NCBI GenBank assembly: GCA_963558185.1
Contig: CAUWFE010000006.1
Location: forward strand, 5,960-69,959
Direction: 5' to 3'
DNA from: UMGS1663 sp963558185
GTDB lineage: Bacteria; Bacillota; Clostridia; TANB77; CAG-508
Length of the DNA: 64,000 bases
The position numbers and the translations under genes are program-made. The notes under the pieces were generated by a model that was not told the origin of the DNA, searched no databases, and was given only the letters and a program-made list of their open reading frames with translations. This document shows positions 53,828-62,700 of the stretch, piece after piece (the first letter of the stretch is position 1; every line of letters begins with the position of its first letter).

Positions 53828-53998
53828 TTGAATTCAAATTTTAATAGTACATTGATAGGAAATTCTTGTGGTACTATTACCATTTCTGTATATAAAGATT
53901 CTGTTTCTAATTATCCATTTTTCTTTATAAACACTGATAATAAAGAGGAATTATCTAACATAATTGATGTTTTAGAAGATACTTTAAAATGCTACTAG
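53828..53998 (+). CDS. Small hypothetical protein
   Basis: 56 residues from TTG 53828, which follows GAGGTG at 8 nt. The sequence (NSTLIGNSCGTITISVYKDS, then FFFINTDNKEELSNIIDVLE) suggests a small alpha/beta domain. No family is recognised. The upstream in-frame ATG (53741) would add an unlikely hydrophobic leader. Confidence 0.45.
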   Translation: MNSNFNSTLIGNSCGTITISVYKDSVSNYPFFFINTDNKEELSNIIDVLEDTLKCY

Positions 53999-54064
53999 TT
54001 GGTGTGGGTTAGATAGTAGAGAAGTTCTCTTAGAAATAAAACTTCCAGCACTCGGTAATTATGA

Positions 54065-54107
54065 CGTGCCTAAGATTTACATTTAAAATTATAAAATCTT
54101 AGGCACG
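54065..54107. terminator. Bidirectional terminator
   Basis: CGTGCCTAAGATTT and AAATCTTAGGCACG form a perfect 14-bp stem, followed by ATTTTTTAG rightward. It lies between two convergent genes. Confidence 0.85.
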
Positions 54108-54188
54108 ATTTTTTAGTTTTTCTATTTTATTGAAATTAGCAAGTATATAAAATTGAGAAATATATACTATAAATTCATGAGTTCAGAA

Positions 54189-54300
54189 CTACATATATAA
54201 GGTTAATCTGAACCCAGTAGTGCAAGTGCTGACAGTGGCATGGAAGTTGGAGCGGTTGGCCGTCCATTCGTAGGAACTGTTGTAGTAACCTCCTCTATAG
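54189..54300 (-). other. Candidate diversity-generating retroelement variable region (VR)
   Basis: The C-terminal codons are mostly NNC (TAC TAC AAC, TCC TAC, GCC AAC CGC TCC AAC TTC, GCC, GTC AGC, TGC), in sharp contrast to the A/T-ending codons elsewhere. NNC codons at ligand-facing positions of a C-terminal FGE/C-lectin fold are what adenine-specific mutagenesis of AAC codons produces. A GTTCAGA/TCTGAAC hairpin surrounds the stop codon (about 54180-54213), like the structure next to the initiation-of-mutagenic-homology site in DGRs. No reverse transcriptase or template repeat is in the window. Confidence 0.55.
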
Positions 54301-55468
54301 AGACAAGGGTAAGCAAAACTACTACTAGTGTAAGTAGAATATTCTGTTGTCCATTCCAAAAGGTTCGAAGCCATATCATTTATTTTGCATACTTCCTCTC
54401 CAATTTCTCCTGTATTTTTTAATATTCCATTTCCATCTGTTTTGTTTGCATAATTTGCATGTCCAGCTTCTTGTATAAACACTATTGCTGTATCCCATGC
54501 ATAACTATTCATTAAATCACTTTTTACTGTTGTTACTTCACTATATGTGTTTATTGATACTTTTGAGGCATCTAACTGTGTAATTTCATTCCACAATGTT
54601 CCTGCTGTATAATTCATACTACTTGTTGAATTAGCCGTTGATTTTTTACTTGCTGCTTTATAACTTTCTATATTAGTTCCACTTGCAAAACTTGCTTCAT
54701 ATCGAGCTATATAATAGCCTCCATTTATTTTTGCACTTTCCATAACTCCAGCTAAATTATTTGCTGTTGCATTTAATCCATCTAGTCCGTCACTTGCAAC
54801 TCCTGGTCGATAGTTTGGTAATTCTTTGTATTTATTTCCTTCCTCAGTTGTTAATTCTATTTCATTCTTATAATTTTCTGAATTTTCTTTTGTATATGCT
54901 GCTTGTACTAATGTTGGTGTTCCATCGCTTCTATTAAATGTATATCTTCCTAATACTATTTCATTACTTGTATTTCCATCATCTTTTACAAATGTTCCTA
55001 CTGGTATCCATACAAATTGACTTCCTTTTACATTGTCATCTCCTGAGGCTGATACGTCTTCTATTACTATTCCTTGCTGTACAGTGTCACCTGAATCTTC
55101 TGCTACTTTAAAGCCTCCTGGAATTACCACTTTATTTCCTTTTGAATCTGTTACTTCTGTTTTTGGTTCTGTGAATTCTTTTCCTGTATTTTTAGCATCT
55201 TCTATTGTTTGTTTTGGTTGTTCTGGCTGTTCTGAACCTCCATTTCCACTTATTATTTTATCTATTTCTGCTAACATACTATTAAATCCTTCTTGTGTAT
55301 TTGCTTCTGCTGATGCCATCGAGTTTGCTCCTTTTTTTGCTTGCTCGAATATTCCGTTATTTCCTAACACCATTGCATACTTACACCTGCTAGAATGATT
55401 AATATTACTATTGTCACTACTAATGCTATTAAAGTTATACCTTTTTCTTTTTTTAATAATTTTTGCAT
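54189..55468 (-). CDS. Prepilin-like protein with FGE/C-type-lectin-fold C-terminus; frame broken after the pilin helix
   Basis: The ATG at 55468 has a perfect AAGGAGG and encodes a type IV prepilin head (KGITLIALVVTIVILIILAG). That frame stops at 55364-55366, while the body is open from 55373 in the -1 frame (MVLGNNGIFEQAKKG). One missing base in GTAAGTAT(A)GCAATG explains the break; there is no CGG here. The body ends in an FGE/SUMF1-like domain: NGGYYIARYEASF, NDMASNLLEWTTEY, RGGYYNSSYEWTANRS, TTGFRLTL. The last ~40 codons have a very different base and codon make-up (see the variable region). It is probably a displayed binding protein; the frame break may be phase variation, decay or an assembly error. 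Confidence 0.72.
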
Positions 55469-55702
55469 AATTTCCTCCTTATTTCTATTTTGTAATTTTT
55501 ATATAATTTAAATTATATAACTTCTTTTTGGTTAATTCAATTACATTATGGTTACATTATATTTCATTTTGGTTACATCTTTTAACCATACATATAATCT
55601 ACCTTTACCAAAAAAGATAACAAAATTAACCTGTATCTATCACAGGCTTTTTATTGCTATCTATTTTTAATTTATTTATATTATTTTTACTTTTTTCTTT
55701 TT

Positions 55703-56035
55703 TTGATACATTTTGACGAAGTTAGTAGTGAAGAAATTACCAAAGGTTTTTTAAATGCTATTTTAGAAGAAGATATTACTTCCGTTGATTTAAGTCAAAA
55801 TGTAGTTCTTCGTAGAAACAATATTCAAGATAAACTTGATATATTAAATGTTTTAGTTCACTTTAATAATTCTGAGGTTTGCAATATTGAAATGCTAATG
55901 ATTTCTCAAACTAATATTATTCAAAGGCTTTTATACTATTGGTCAAAGACATATATTAAAAAATCACAAGATTATTCAAATTTAAAAAGAACTATTTGTA
56001 TTTTAATTGCAAATTTTACTTTAGATAATTTAGTG
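55703..56035 (+). pseudogene. Remnant of an Rpn/PD-(D/E)XK-family putative transposase
   Basis: The conserved middle of the family is present (EEITKGFLNAILEEDITSVD, then CNIEMLMISQTNIIQRLLYYWSKTY, then LKRTICILIANFTLDNL), but the N-terminal ~20 residues and the C-terminal third are missing. The frame drifts into hydrophobic nonsense after 56035. There is no ribosome binding site. It overlaps the 3' end region of lemA slightly in its open frame, and is best read as a truncated, dead copy. Confidence 0.75.
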
Positions 56036-56075
56036 GTGACTATTACCATTTTTTTATTTTGTATTTTTAACATAC

Positions 56076-56606
56076 TTATTTTTGAAAATCAACTACTATA
56101 TTTTCTTCTCCCTCTAGTTCAAATAAATCTCTGCTTTTAAAATTAAACATTTTAGCTACTAAGTTATTGGGAAATATAGAAATTCTTGTATTATATTTAT
56201 TAACATCATAATTATAAATTCTGCGAGCTGCTTGTAATTGGCTTTCTATCTTTACCAAAGTACGTTGCAACTTTAAAAATTGTTTATCAGCTTTTAGTTC
56301 TGGATAATTTTCAGAAACTAGCATTATATTTTTATATTGAGCATTTAATTCATTAGTTGCTTGAATATCTTTACTTTCATTATATATAGCTCGCAATTTA
56401 GTAATTCTTTCTAATGTTTCTTGCTCATAATTCACATATGCCTTAGTTACTTCAATTAAATTTGGAATAAGATTAAATCTTTGCTGTAAATATACATCTA
56501 TACCACTTTTAGATTTATCTACATTATTCCTTAATTTTACAAGAATATTAAATTCAATTATTATACTAATAACAAATATTGCCAATATTATTAAAAAAAT
56601 ATACAT
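56076..56606 (-). CDS. LemA-family protein
   Basis: 176 residues. One N-terminal helix, then the LemA helical bundle with FNILVKLRNNVDKSKSGIDV, LQQRFNLIPNLIEVTKAYV and YNYDVNKYNTRISIFPNNLV. Envelope-associated, molecular role unknown. It diverges from a DUF3137 gene, its usual genomic partner, across a 120-bp promoter region. Confidence 0.92.
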   Translation of the reverse strand: MYIFLIILAIFVISIIIEFNILVKLRNNVDKSKSGIDVYLQQRFNLIPNLIEVTKAYVNYEQETLERITKLRAIYNESKDIQATNELNAQYKNIMLVSENYPELKADKQFLKLQRTLVKIESQLQAARRIYNYDVNKYNTRISIFPNNLVAKMFNFKSRDLFELEGEENIVVDFQK

Positions 56607-56682
56607 TTTATTACCTCTCTTATTTATTTGTTTTATTGTAGCATATTATATTAACAATTACAATTATATAAAATAGATTTTA

Positions 56683-56710
56683 TTGACTTCTTTTTAGTAT
56701 ATGTTATAAT
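56683..56710 (+). promoter_or_regulatory. Promoter of the DUF3137 gene
   Basis: TTGACT (56683-56688) and TATAAT (56705-56710) with a 16-bp spacer, 20 bp before the start codon. Confidence 0.7.
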
Positions 56711-56729
56711 TTGTGTGGGGTAATATAAA

Positions 56730-57770
56730 ATGATTTTTGCTATATTATTTTGGGGAACTATGTTTACGGTACTCGCTATACGCTTTTTTAAATTTCTCTC
56801 TAATAGAAAATTTAAAAAATATATTTCTTTAGATAATATTCCAACTGAATTTGAAAATATTTACAAAACTTTATATAATAAGCATATATCTTCTTTAGAA
56901 ATAATGAGAAAAAAAATAATTAATATGATAATATATGTATTTATTTTTTGCATTATAAGTTGTATAGTTTTTATGTTTTTAGCTATAAATCTTATATTAT
57001 ATGCTAAAAATTCACCTACTACAGTTTTAACAATTTTTTTAGTTATTATAGTATTGTTTTATCTCTTTTTCGAATCTAAAATTAAAAACTATAAAAATAA
57101 ATATTTAAATTTATATAAAGAACAAATTATTCCTGAATTTATTAAATTAGTAAATAACAAATTAGAGTATAGTGCTTCTGATATTAGTTTATATACAATA
57201 GAACATGATTACCTTAGGGCTAATTTTGATAAAGAATCATATCGTTTATTTAAGGCTGATGATTATATAAGTGGTTTTTTAGATGATGAAACTTTTGTTG
57301 AAATGTGTGATTTAACCATTCAATCTCATAATGAAAATGAATGTAGGCATGATATATTTCGTGGTATGTTTGTTCAAGCAAAGTATAATAAAAATATTGG
57401 AGCTTATATGAAAGTTTCTTTAAATAAGTTAAAATCTTTTAATTCAAAAGATAAAGTAGAAATGGATAGTTCGGAGTTTGAAGAATATTTTGATATTTAT
57501 TCTGATAACAAAATAGTAGCTATGCAAATATTAACAAGTGATATAATGCAGTTTTTAACAGATTTCTATATAAAATATAAAATTAACTATGAAATTGTAT
57601 TTAGAAATGATACTCTATATATGAGATTTTTTACAGGTTCTATGTTTGAACCTACATTGCTTAAAAACGCAATGGATAAAGAATTACTATACATGTATTA
57701 TTTTATAATGAATTTTATTATGGATATTTTAAAAAAGGTTAATAAAACTTTACAAGATACAGAAATATAA
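56730..57770 (+). CDS. DUF3137-family membrane protein
   Basis: 346 residues. Two paired helices at about 62-112 are preceded by a short helix at 3-20 and followed by a cytoplasmic domain with DDYISGFLDDETFVEMCDLT, GMFVQAKYNKNIG and RNDTLYMRFFTGSMFEPTLL, the DUF3137 pattern. LemA and DUF3137 proteins occur together in many Firmicutes and presumably act together at the membrane. The ribosome binding site is weak (GTGGGG at short spacing). Confidence 0.82.
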   Translation: MIFAILFWGTMFTVLAIRFFKFLSNRKFKKYISLDNIPTEFENIYKTLYNKHISSLEIMRKKIINMIIYVFIFCIISCIVFMFLAINLILYAKNSPTTVLTIFLVIIVLFYLFFESKIKNYKNKYLNLYKEQIIPEFIKLVNNKLEYSASDISLYTIEHDYLRANFDKESYRLFKADDYISGFLDDETFVEMCDLTIQSHNENECRHDIFRGMFVQAKYNKNIGAYMKVSLNKLKSFNSKDKVEMDSSEFEEYFDIYSDNKIVAMQILTSDIMQFLTDFYIKYKINYEIVFRNDTLYMRFFTGSMFEPTLLKNAMDKELLYMYYFIMNFIMDILKKVNKTLQDTEI

Positions 57771-57782
57771 GAACTAAATCTT

Positions 57783-57829
57783 AAGATAAGTAATTAACTA
57801 TTAATGTTGATTACTTATCTTTATTTTTT
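57783..57829 (+). terminator. Terminator of the DUF3137 gene
   Basis: AAGATAAGTAAT and ATTACTTATCTT, 12-bp stem, followed by TATTTTTTA. Confidence 0.85.
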
Positions 57830-57853
57830 ATGCTGTTCTGCTTAACATTTTTA

Positions 57854-57882
57854 TTGTATTTCTGCTTTTTTTATGATATTAT
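57854..57882 (+). promoter_or_regulatory. Promoter of the L,D-transpeptidase gene
   Basis: TTGTAT (57854-57859) and TATTAT (57877-57882) with a 17-bp spacer, 27 bp before the start codon. Confidence 0.6.
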
Positions 57883-57909
57883 AAGTAATATTTTTGAAAG
57901 GAGACACAT

Positions 57910-58674
57910 ATGCAAAAAAGACCTATTATTTTATTATTAATTCTTATATTAATGATTTTGTTATTATTCACATTAATTATCATTAATTTAGTTTTTCCTG
58001 CTAAAGAAGAAACACAAACTTCTAAAAGTTTAGAAGATACAAATTCTGTAATTGAAAATGTTATAGAATATTCTGATGTTGAAAATAAACTAACTAAAGA
58101 AGCTTCTGCTCCTTTACCAAAACAAGTTTTACCACCTACTGATATAACTTCTGATGAGCCATATTTTATTATGGTAAATTTAGAACAACAAGTTGTTAAT
58201 ATTTTTGAAAAAGATGATAATGGTTATTATACAAATGCTATTAAAGCTATGATTTGTTCTACTGGAACACATACACCTAAAAGCGGTACATATACTCTTA
58301 CAGGTTTCCGCAAAGAGTGGCTAGATTTACAAGGTGATGTATATGGCCAATATGCTTCTCAAATTACTGGGAATATTCTTTTTCACTCTGTTCCATATTT
58401 TGAAAAAAATAACCCTGCCTCTTTAGAATATCTTGAGTATGATAAATTAGGTACAGAAGCTTCTTTGGGTTGTATTCGTCTCAAAGTAGTAGATGCAAAG
58501 TGGATTTATGATAATTGTTTAGCTGGTACTAAAGTTCATTTTTATTACAACAATATTCCTGGACCTTTAGGTAAGCCTTCTGCTGATAAAATTTCGCAAG
58601 CACAAGAAAATTTAAGAAATTGGGATCCTACTGATTCTAGTAAAAAAAATCCATGGAATTCTTTAGCACAGTAA
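57910..58674 (+). CDS. L,D-transpeptidase (YkuD domain)
   Basis: 254 residues. A signal anchor at 6-30 and a linker are followed by the YkuD domain from about 83. The catalytic motif is H159...S185-L-G-C188-I-R-L with the expected spacing. It forms 3-3 peptidoglycan cross-links or attaches proteins to the wall, outside the membrane. GGAG at good spacing supports the start. Single-gene unit with promoter and terminator. Confidence 0.92.
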   Translation: MQKRPIILLLILILMILLLFTLIIINLVFPAKEETQTSKSLEDTNSVIENVIEYSDVENKLTKEASAPLPKQVLPPTDITSDEPYFIMVNLEQQVVNIFEKDDNGYYTNAIKAMICSTGTHTPKSGTYTLTGFRKEWLDLQGDVYGQYASQITGNILFHSVPYFEKNNPASLEYLEYDKLGTEASLGCIRLKVVDAKWIYDNCLAGTKVHFYYNNIPGPLGKPSADKISQAQENLRNWDPTDSSKKNPWNSLAQ

Positions 58675-58708
58675 ATTATTACTACATAAAAATCTTATGC
58701 ATGCAATA

Positions 58709-58765
58709 AAAAGAACATATTTTATGACTTTATTTTTAAGTATTGTCATTTATATATGTTCTTTT
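58709..58765. terminator. Bidirectional terminator between convergent genes
   Basis: AAAAGAACATAT and ATATGTTCTTTT, with an inner ATGAC/GTCAT stem and T-runs on both sides. Confidence 0.8.
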
Positions 58766-58768
58766 TTC

Positions 58769-59684
58769 TTATTTATATTTTTCTCCTTGATATAAATTTC
58801 TTCCCTCAAATCTTTTTTCAAATCCATGTAATATCCACATTTTATGTGCATTCCAGCTTGGTGCTACTAAAATATCTTTAGGTGCATCTCCTGATATTCT
58901 ATGAATTATTAAATCTGGTCTTAAATTTACCATTATATCTATTAGTGTTTCTATATAATCATCTAGCTCTAAAGCTTGATATTCTCCACTTTTATACATT
59001 TCTTCTAACTTTGTATTTTTTACTACATATGTAGAATGTATTTTTACTCCTTGTATTGGAAGTGTATTTATTAAATTTACAGTATTTAATATATCTTGCT
59101 TTGTTTCTTTTGGCAAACCTACCATAATATGTGCTACAACTTCTATATTGTATTTGTGTAATATATTAACTGCATTTATAAAATCTTTTGTTGTATATTT
59201 TCTATTTATTATTTCTCCTATCTCGTCATTATATGTTTGAAGTCCTAATTCTACACATACATGATATTTATCTAAATAGGTAGATAATAATTTTGCAATT
59301 TCTTCATTTATACAATCCGGTCTTGTGCCTATTTCTAGTCCAACTATTCTATCATCTATTAGTGCTTCGTCATATTTTTTCTTTAAATTCTGTACTGTAT
59401 CATATGTATTTGTAAAATTTTGAAAATATACAATGAATTTATTTGCTCTTTTTGCTCTATATGTTGTAAAATAGTGCTCTACCTGTTCTTTGATGTTACC
59501 TCCTACTTTCATTATTAGTTCTCCTGAACCTTTTTCACTACAAAAAATACATCCTCCTATGCCTTTTGTTCCATCTCTATTTGGACAAGTAAAACCTCCA
59601 TCTACACATATTTTTAAAGTTCTTTCTCCGAAATTTTTGTTTATAATAATCACTTACATAGTTATATCTTTTTATATTTTCCAT
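58769..59684 (-). CDS. TIGR01212-family radical SAM protein (YhcC/YtqA-like), expressed through a +1 shift at CGG
   Basis: About 304 residues after joining. From the ATG at 59684 the first 18 codons give MENIKRYNYVSDYYKQKF, the usual start of this family. Frame 0 then meets CGG (59628-59630) and ends at a TAG 15 codons later. The +1 frame continues GERTLKICVDGGFTCPNRDG with the cluster cysteines C33, C45 and C48, then a full radical-SAM barrel. An ATG in the catalytic frame (59653) exists but has no ribosome binding site and lies before the shift point. Role: tRNA or other RNA/protein modification is suspected for the family. A promoter almost abuts the ATG, so the mRNA may be leaderless. Confidence 0.87.
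59627..59630 (-). other. Putative +1 frameshift site (TTT CGG A) in the TIGR01212 gene
   Basis: Codon 19 is CGG. The +1 frame GGA GAA AGA encodes the conserved FGER segment; here the P-site Phe tRNA could re-pair with TTC. Confidence 0.8.
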
Positions 59685-59689
59685 GTTAA

Positions 59690-59718
59690 GATTATACATA
59701 ATTTTGATATTTTTTGCA
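59690..59718 (-). promoter_or_regulatory. Promoter abutting the TIGR01212 start codon
   Basis: TTGCAA and TATAAT on the minus strand with a 17-bp spacer; only six bases (CTTAAC) separate the -10 box from the ATG. Transcription would begin at or just after the A of the start codon. Confidence 0.55.
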
Positions 59719-59724
59719 ATAATT

Positions 59725-62700
59725 TTATTCTACACTTTTTAAACTTCCTATCATATCTATCTTTTTAAGTGAAAAATATGTAATAAAGTTAACAATTAAA
59801 GTAAATGCTACTGTAATTAATATTGAATATATATAACTCATAAAGTTAATATTTTTTACAAATCTAAGCATATCTATTTCGCAAGTTCCTAAAATATAAA
59901 AGTTTAAGAAATATCCTGCAACTAAGCCTAATGCAATTCCTATTACTGTAAGTAGTACTGTTTCTCTTGTAACATATGTATATACTTCTTTATCATAAAA
60001 ACCTAACACTTTTATTGTTGCTAATTCTCGTACTCTTTCACTTATATTAACATTTGATAAATTATATAGTACTACAAATGCAAGCAGTCCAGATGATACA
60101 ATTAAAATTATAACTACATAATTAAGAGAGCTTAACATATTATCTATAGATGATAGTATTGTTGCAATTGACATTACTCCTGATACTTCACTTTGTTTTA
60201 ATAATTCTGTCGCTAAATCTTTTTCTTGTTCTTCTGATAAATTGTTATCTTGTAAAAATAATATGTTTGTTTTATATGTATGTCCATATATCTGTTCATA
60301 TAATTCTTTTGACATATACACATAATGTGAAATATAATTTTCTGCTATGTGTGTTACTTTTACTTGTTGTTCAACACCTTCTGCATTTTTTAGTGTTATA
60401 TTTTCTCCTTGTTTAACTCCTATTAATTGTGCTAATTTATCTGTTATTACTATTCCATCTTGATTTAACTCGATTTTTTCTTTCGTTTTTACTTCTCTTA
60501 AATTCATGATTTTTTCTAATTCTTCTGCATTTTTTGGTATCATTATTTGTACATCTTCATGTTCTTCATTATTTTTTGCTGTCCCAGATGTCATATTAAT
60601 TTGTGCAACCTTTGTTATTTCTTCTTTTGCTTGTAAATTATTTACAAAATCTTCTATTTTATTATCTTCTAATGCACTTTTTAAGTTGACTTGCATGTCA
60701 TATTGATATATATCTTCATACTGTTTTGGTACAATTTCAGTTATAGAATCTTTTATTCCAAAACCTGTTAATATTAGTGCTGTACTTCCACATATTCCTA
60801 TAATTGTCATTAAGAATCTTTTTTTATAGCGGAATATATTACGAATTGTTACTTTTTGTGAAAAATTTAGTCTTTTCCAAATTGGTGTTATCCTTTCTAG
60901 TAATACTCTTTTACCTAATTTTGGAGCTTTTGGTCTTAACAAAGTTGATGGTTGTTGCAAACTTTCTTTTAATACTGCATAAATTGTTGCTCCTACTATA
61001 CATATGTATATTAATATTAATCCTATTGCTCCATATGTAAAGTTAAAAGATATTATTATATCTGGCATTGTATACATCATACTATACATCATCCATATAA
61101 TTCTTGGTAATAGTTGAAATCCAATGTTCATTCCTACTATTCCTCCAATTATACTTGCTAAACTTGAATATAAGATATATTTAAATGCTATATCAAATTT
61201 ATTGTATCCTAATGCTTTTAAAGTTCCTATTTCTTGTCTTTCTTCCTCTACCATTCTTGTCATAGATGTTAAAGAGACAAGTGCTGCTATTGCAAAAAAT
61301 ACTATTGGAAATACAATGCTTAAGTTTTCTATACTTTTTGTATCTTGTATATAACTTGCATATCCTTGGTTTTGTTCTCTATCTAATATATACCATTCTG
61401 GATTTTTTATTTCATTTACTTTTTCTTTTGCATCTAATAATTTTACTTCTGCTTCTTTTATTTTTGTATCAAATTCTGCCTTTTTAGTTTGAAGTTCTGT
61501 TTCTGCTGTTTGAATTTCACTTTTTGATGTTTCAATTTTTTGTTTTGCTTTTGCAATTTCTGCTTTTGCTGACGATTTTGCTGTTTTTAAATTTTGCTCT
61601 TGTTTTTGTATTTCTACTGTTCCATTTTCTAATTCTTTTTTTGCTTGTTGTAATTTTTGTTTTCTTTCTTCAATTCCTTTTTCTATTTGTAAAATTCCTG
61701 CATTTAGTTTTTCTTTATTTATTTGTAATTCTTGAATTTGTTTTTCTAATGCTATTTTTGTTTGTTGTAATTTTTCTTTTTCTTGTTCAGTAATATCTTC
61801 ATTTTTTAGTGCTTCTTGTATTTGCTTATGTTTCTCATTTAATGTTGTTAATGTTTGTTCTATTATTTTTTGTTGTTTTTGTAATTCTTGTTTTTGTGTT
61901 TCTGCTTGTTTGAAACCATCTTCTGCTACCTTTTTTTGTTCTTCATATTGTTTTTTTCCATTTTCTAAAGTTTGCTTGGCTTCTTGTATTTGCTCTTCTG
62001 CTTGGCTAAATTTTGCATTTGCGTTTGATTCTTGTGAGGCAATTTCTTTTTCCCCTTTTTCAATTTCTACTTTAGCATTATTTATTTGACTTTCTGCTTC
62101 TGCTATTTGTTTTTCTCCATCTTGTTTTTGTGTATTAAATTCATTTTCTGCTTCTGCTATTTTATTGTTTGCTGTGTTTATTAATTCATTATACCTTGCC
62201 TGTTCTCTATCTTCTTTAATTAGTTCTATGTCATTTTTTACTTCTTCTACATAATTTTTATATTGAGTAGTATTAGTAGCAAAATTTTCTTTATTTTCTA
62301 ATTTGATGTATATTTCTGTAAATATATCTGAATCTATGTTTGATATTGGTACGTACATAAAATAATCTACTTTCCCTGCTCCTAATGTGCTTGTTCCTTT
62401 TTCTCTTGATATGTATATAGGGCTTTGTACAGTTCCTACTATTGTTAAGTTTTTTTCCTTTAGTTCTGGTGATTTTTCTTCTGATTTTTCAGTGTTTTCT
62501 GTATCAGATTTTTGTTGTGCACTTTCTATATTTTCTGATTTTTCTTCATCGTTTGCTGAATTTTCTTCTACTCTTATTATATCTCCTACTTTTTTATTTG
62601 TTGCTTGCAAAAAGGTTGTTTCAACCACGCATTCATTTGAATTTTCTGGCATTTTTCCTTCTACTAATCGTGGTTTATTTACATTTTCTATTCCTATTAT

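Noticed and set aside
54001..54064. Template repeat or accessory RNA for the putative DGR
   Set aside because: Compared by eye with the variable region, it shares no extended similarity; no reverse transcriptase lies in the window.
5458..59630. Sequencing or assembly error as the cause of all five CGG frame breaks
   Set aside because: Random indels would not always create CGG, always in frame 0, always followed by the correct +1 frame. A motif-specific base-calling error should also hit the many CGGA strings in other phases (for example TTCGGAAAA and TGCGGAAAA inside intact genes). It remains the main alternative and needs read-level checking.
5458..59630. Simple reassignment of CGG to another amino acid
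   Set aside because: Reading CGG as any single amino acid leaves the downstream frame wrong in all five genes. A shift is needed whatever the identity of the residue.
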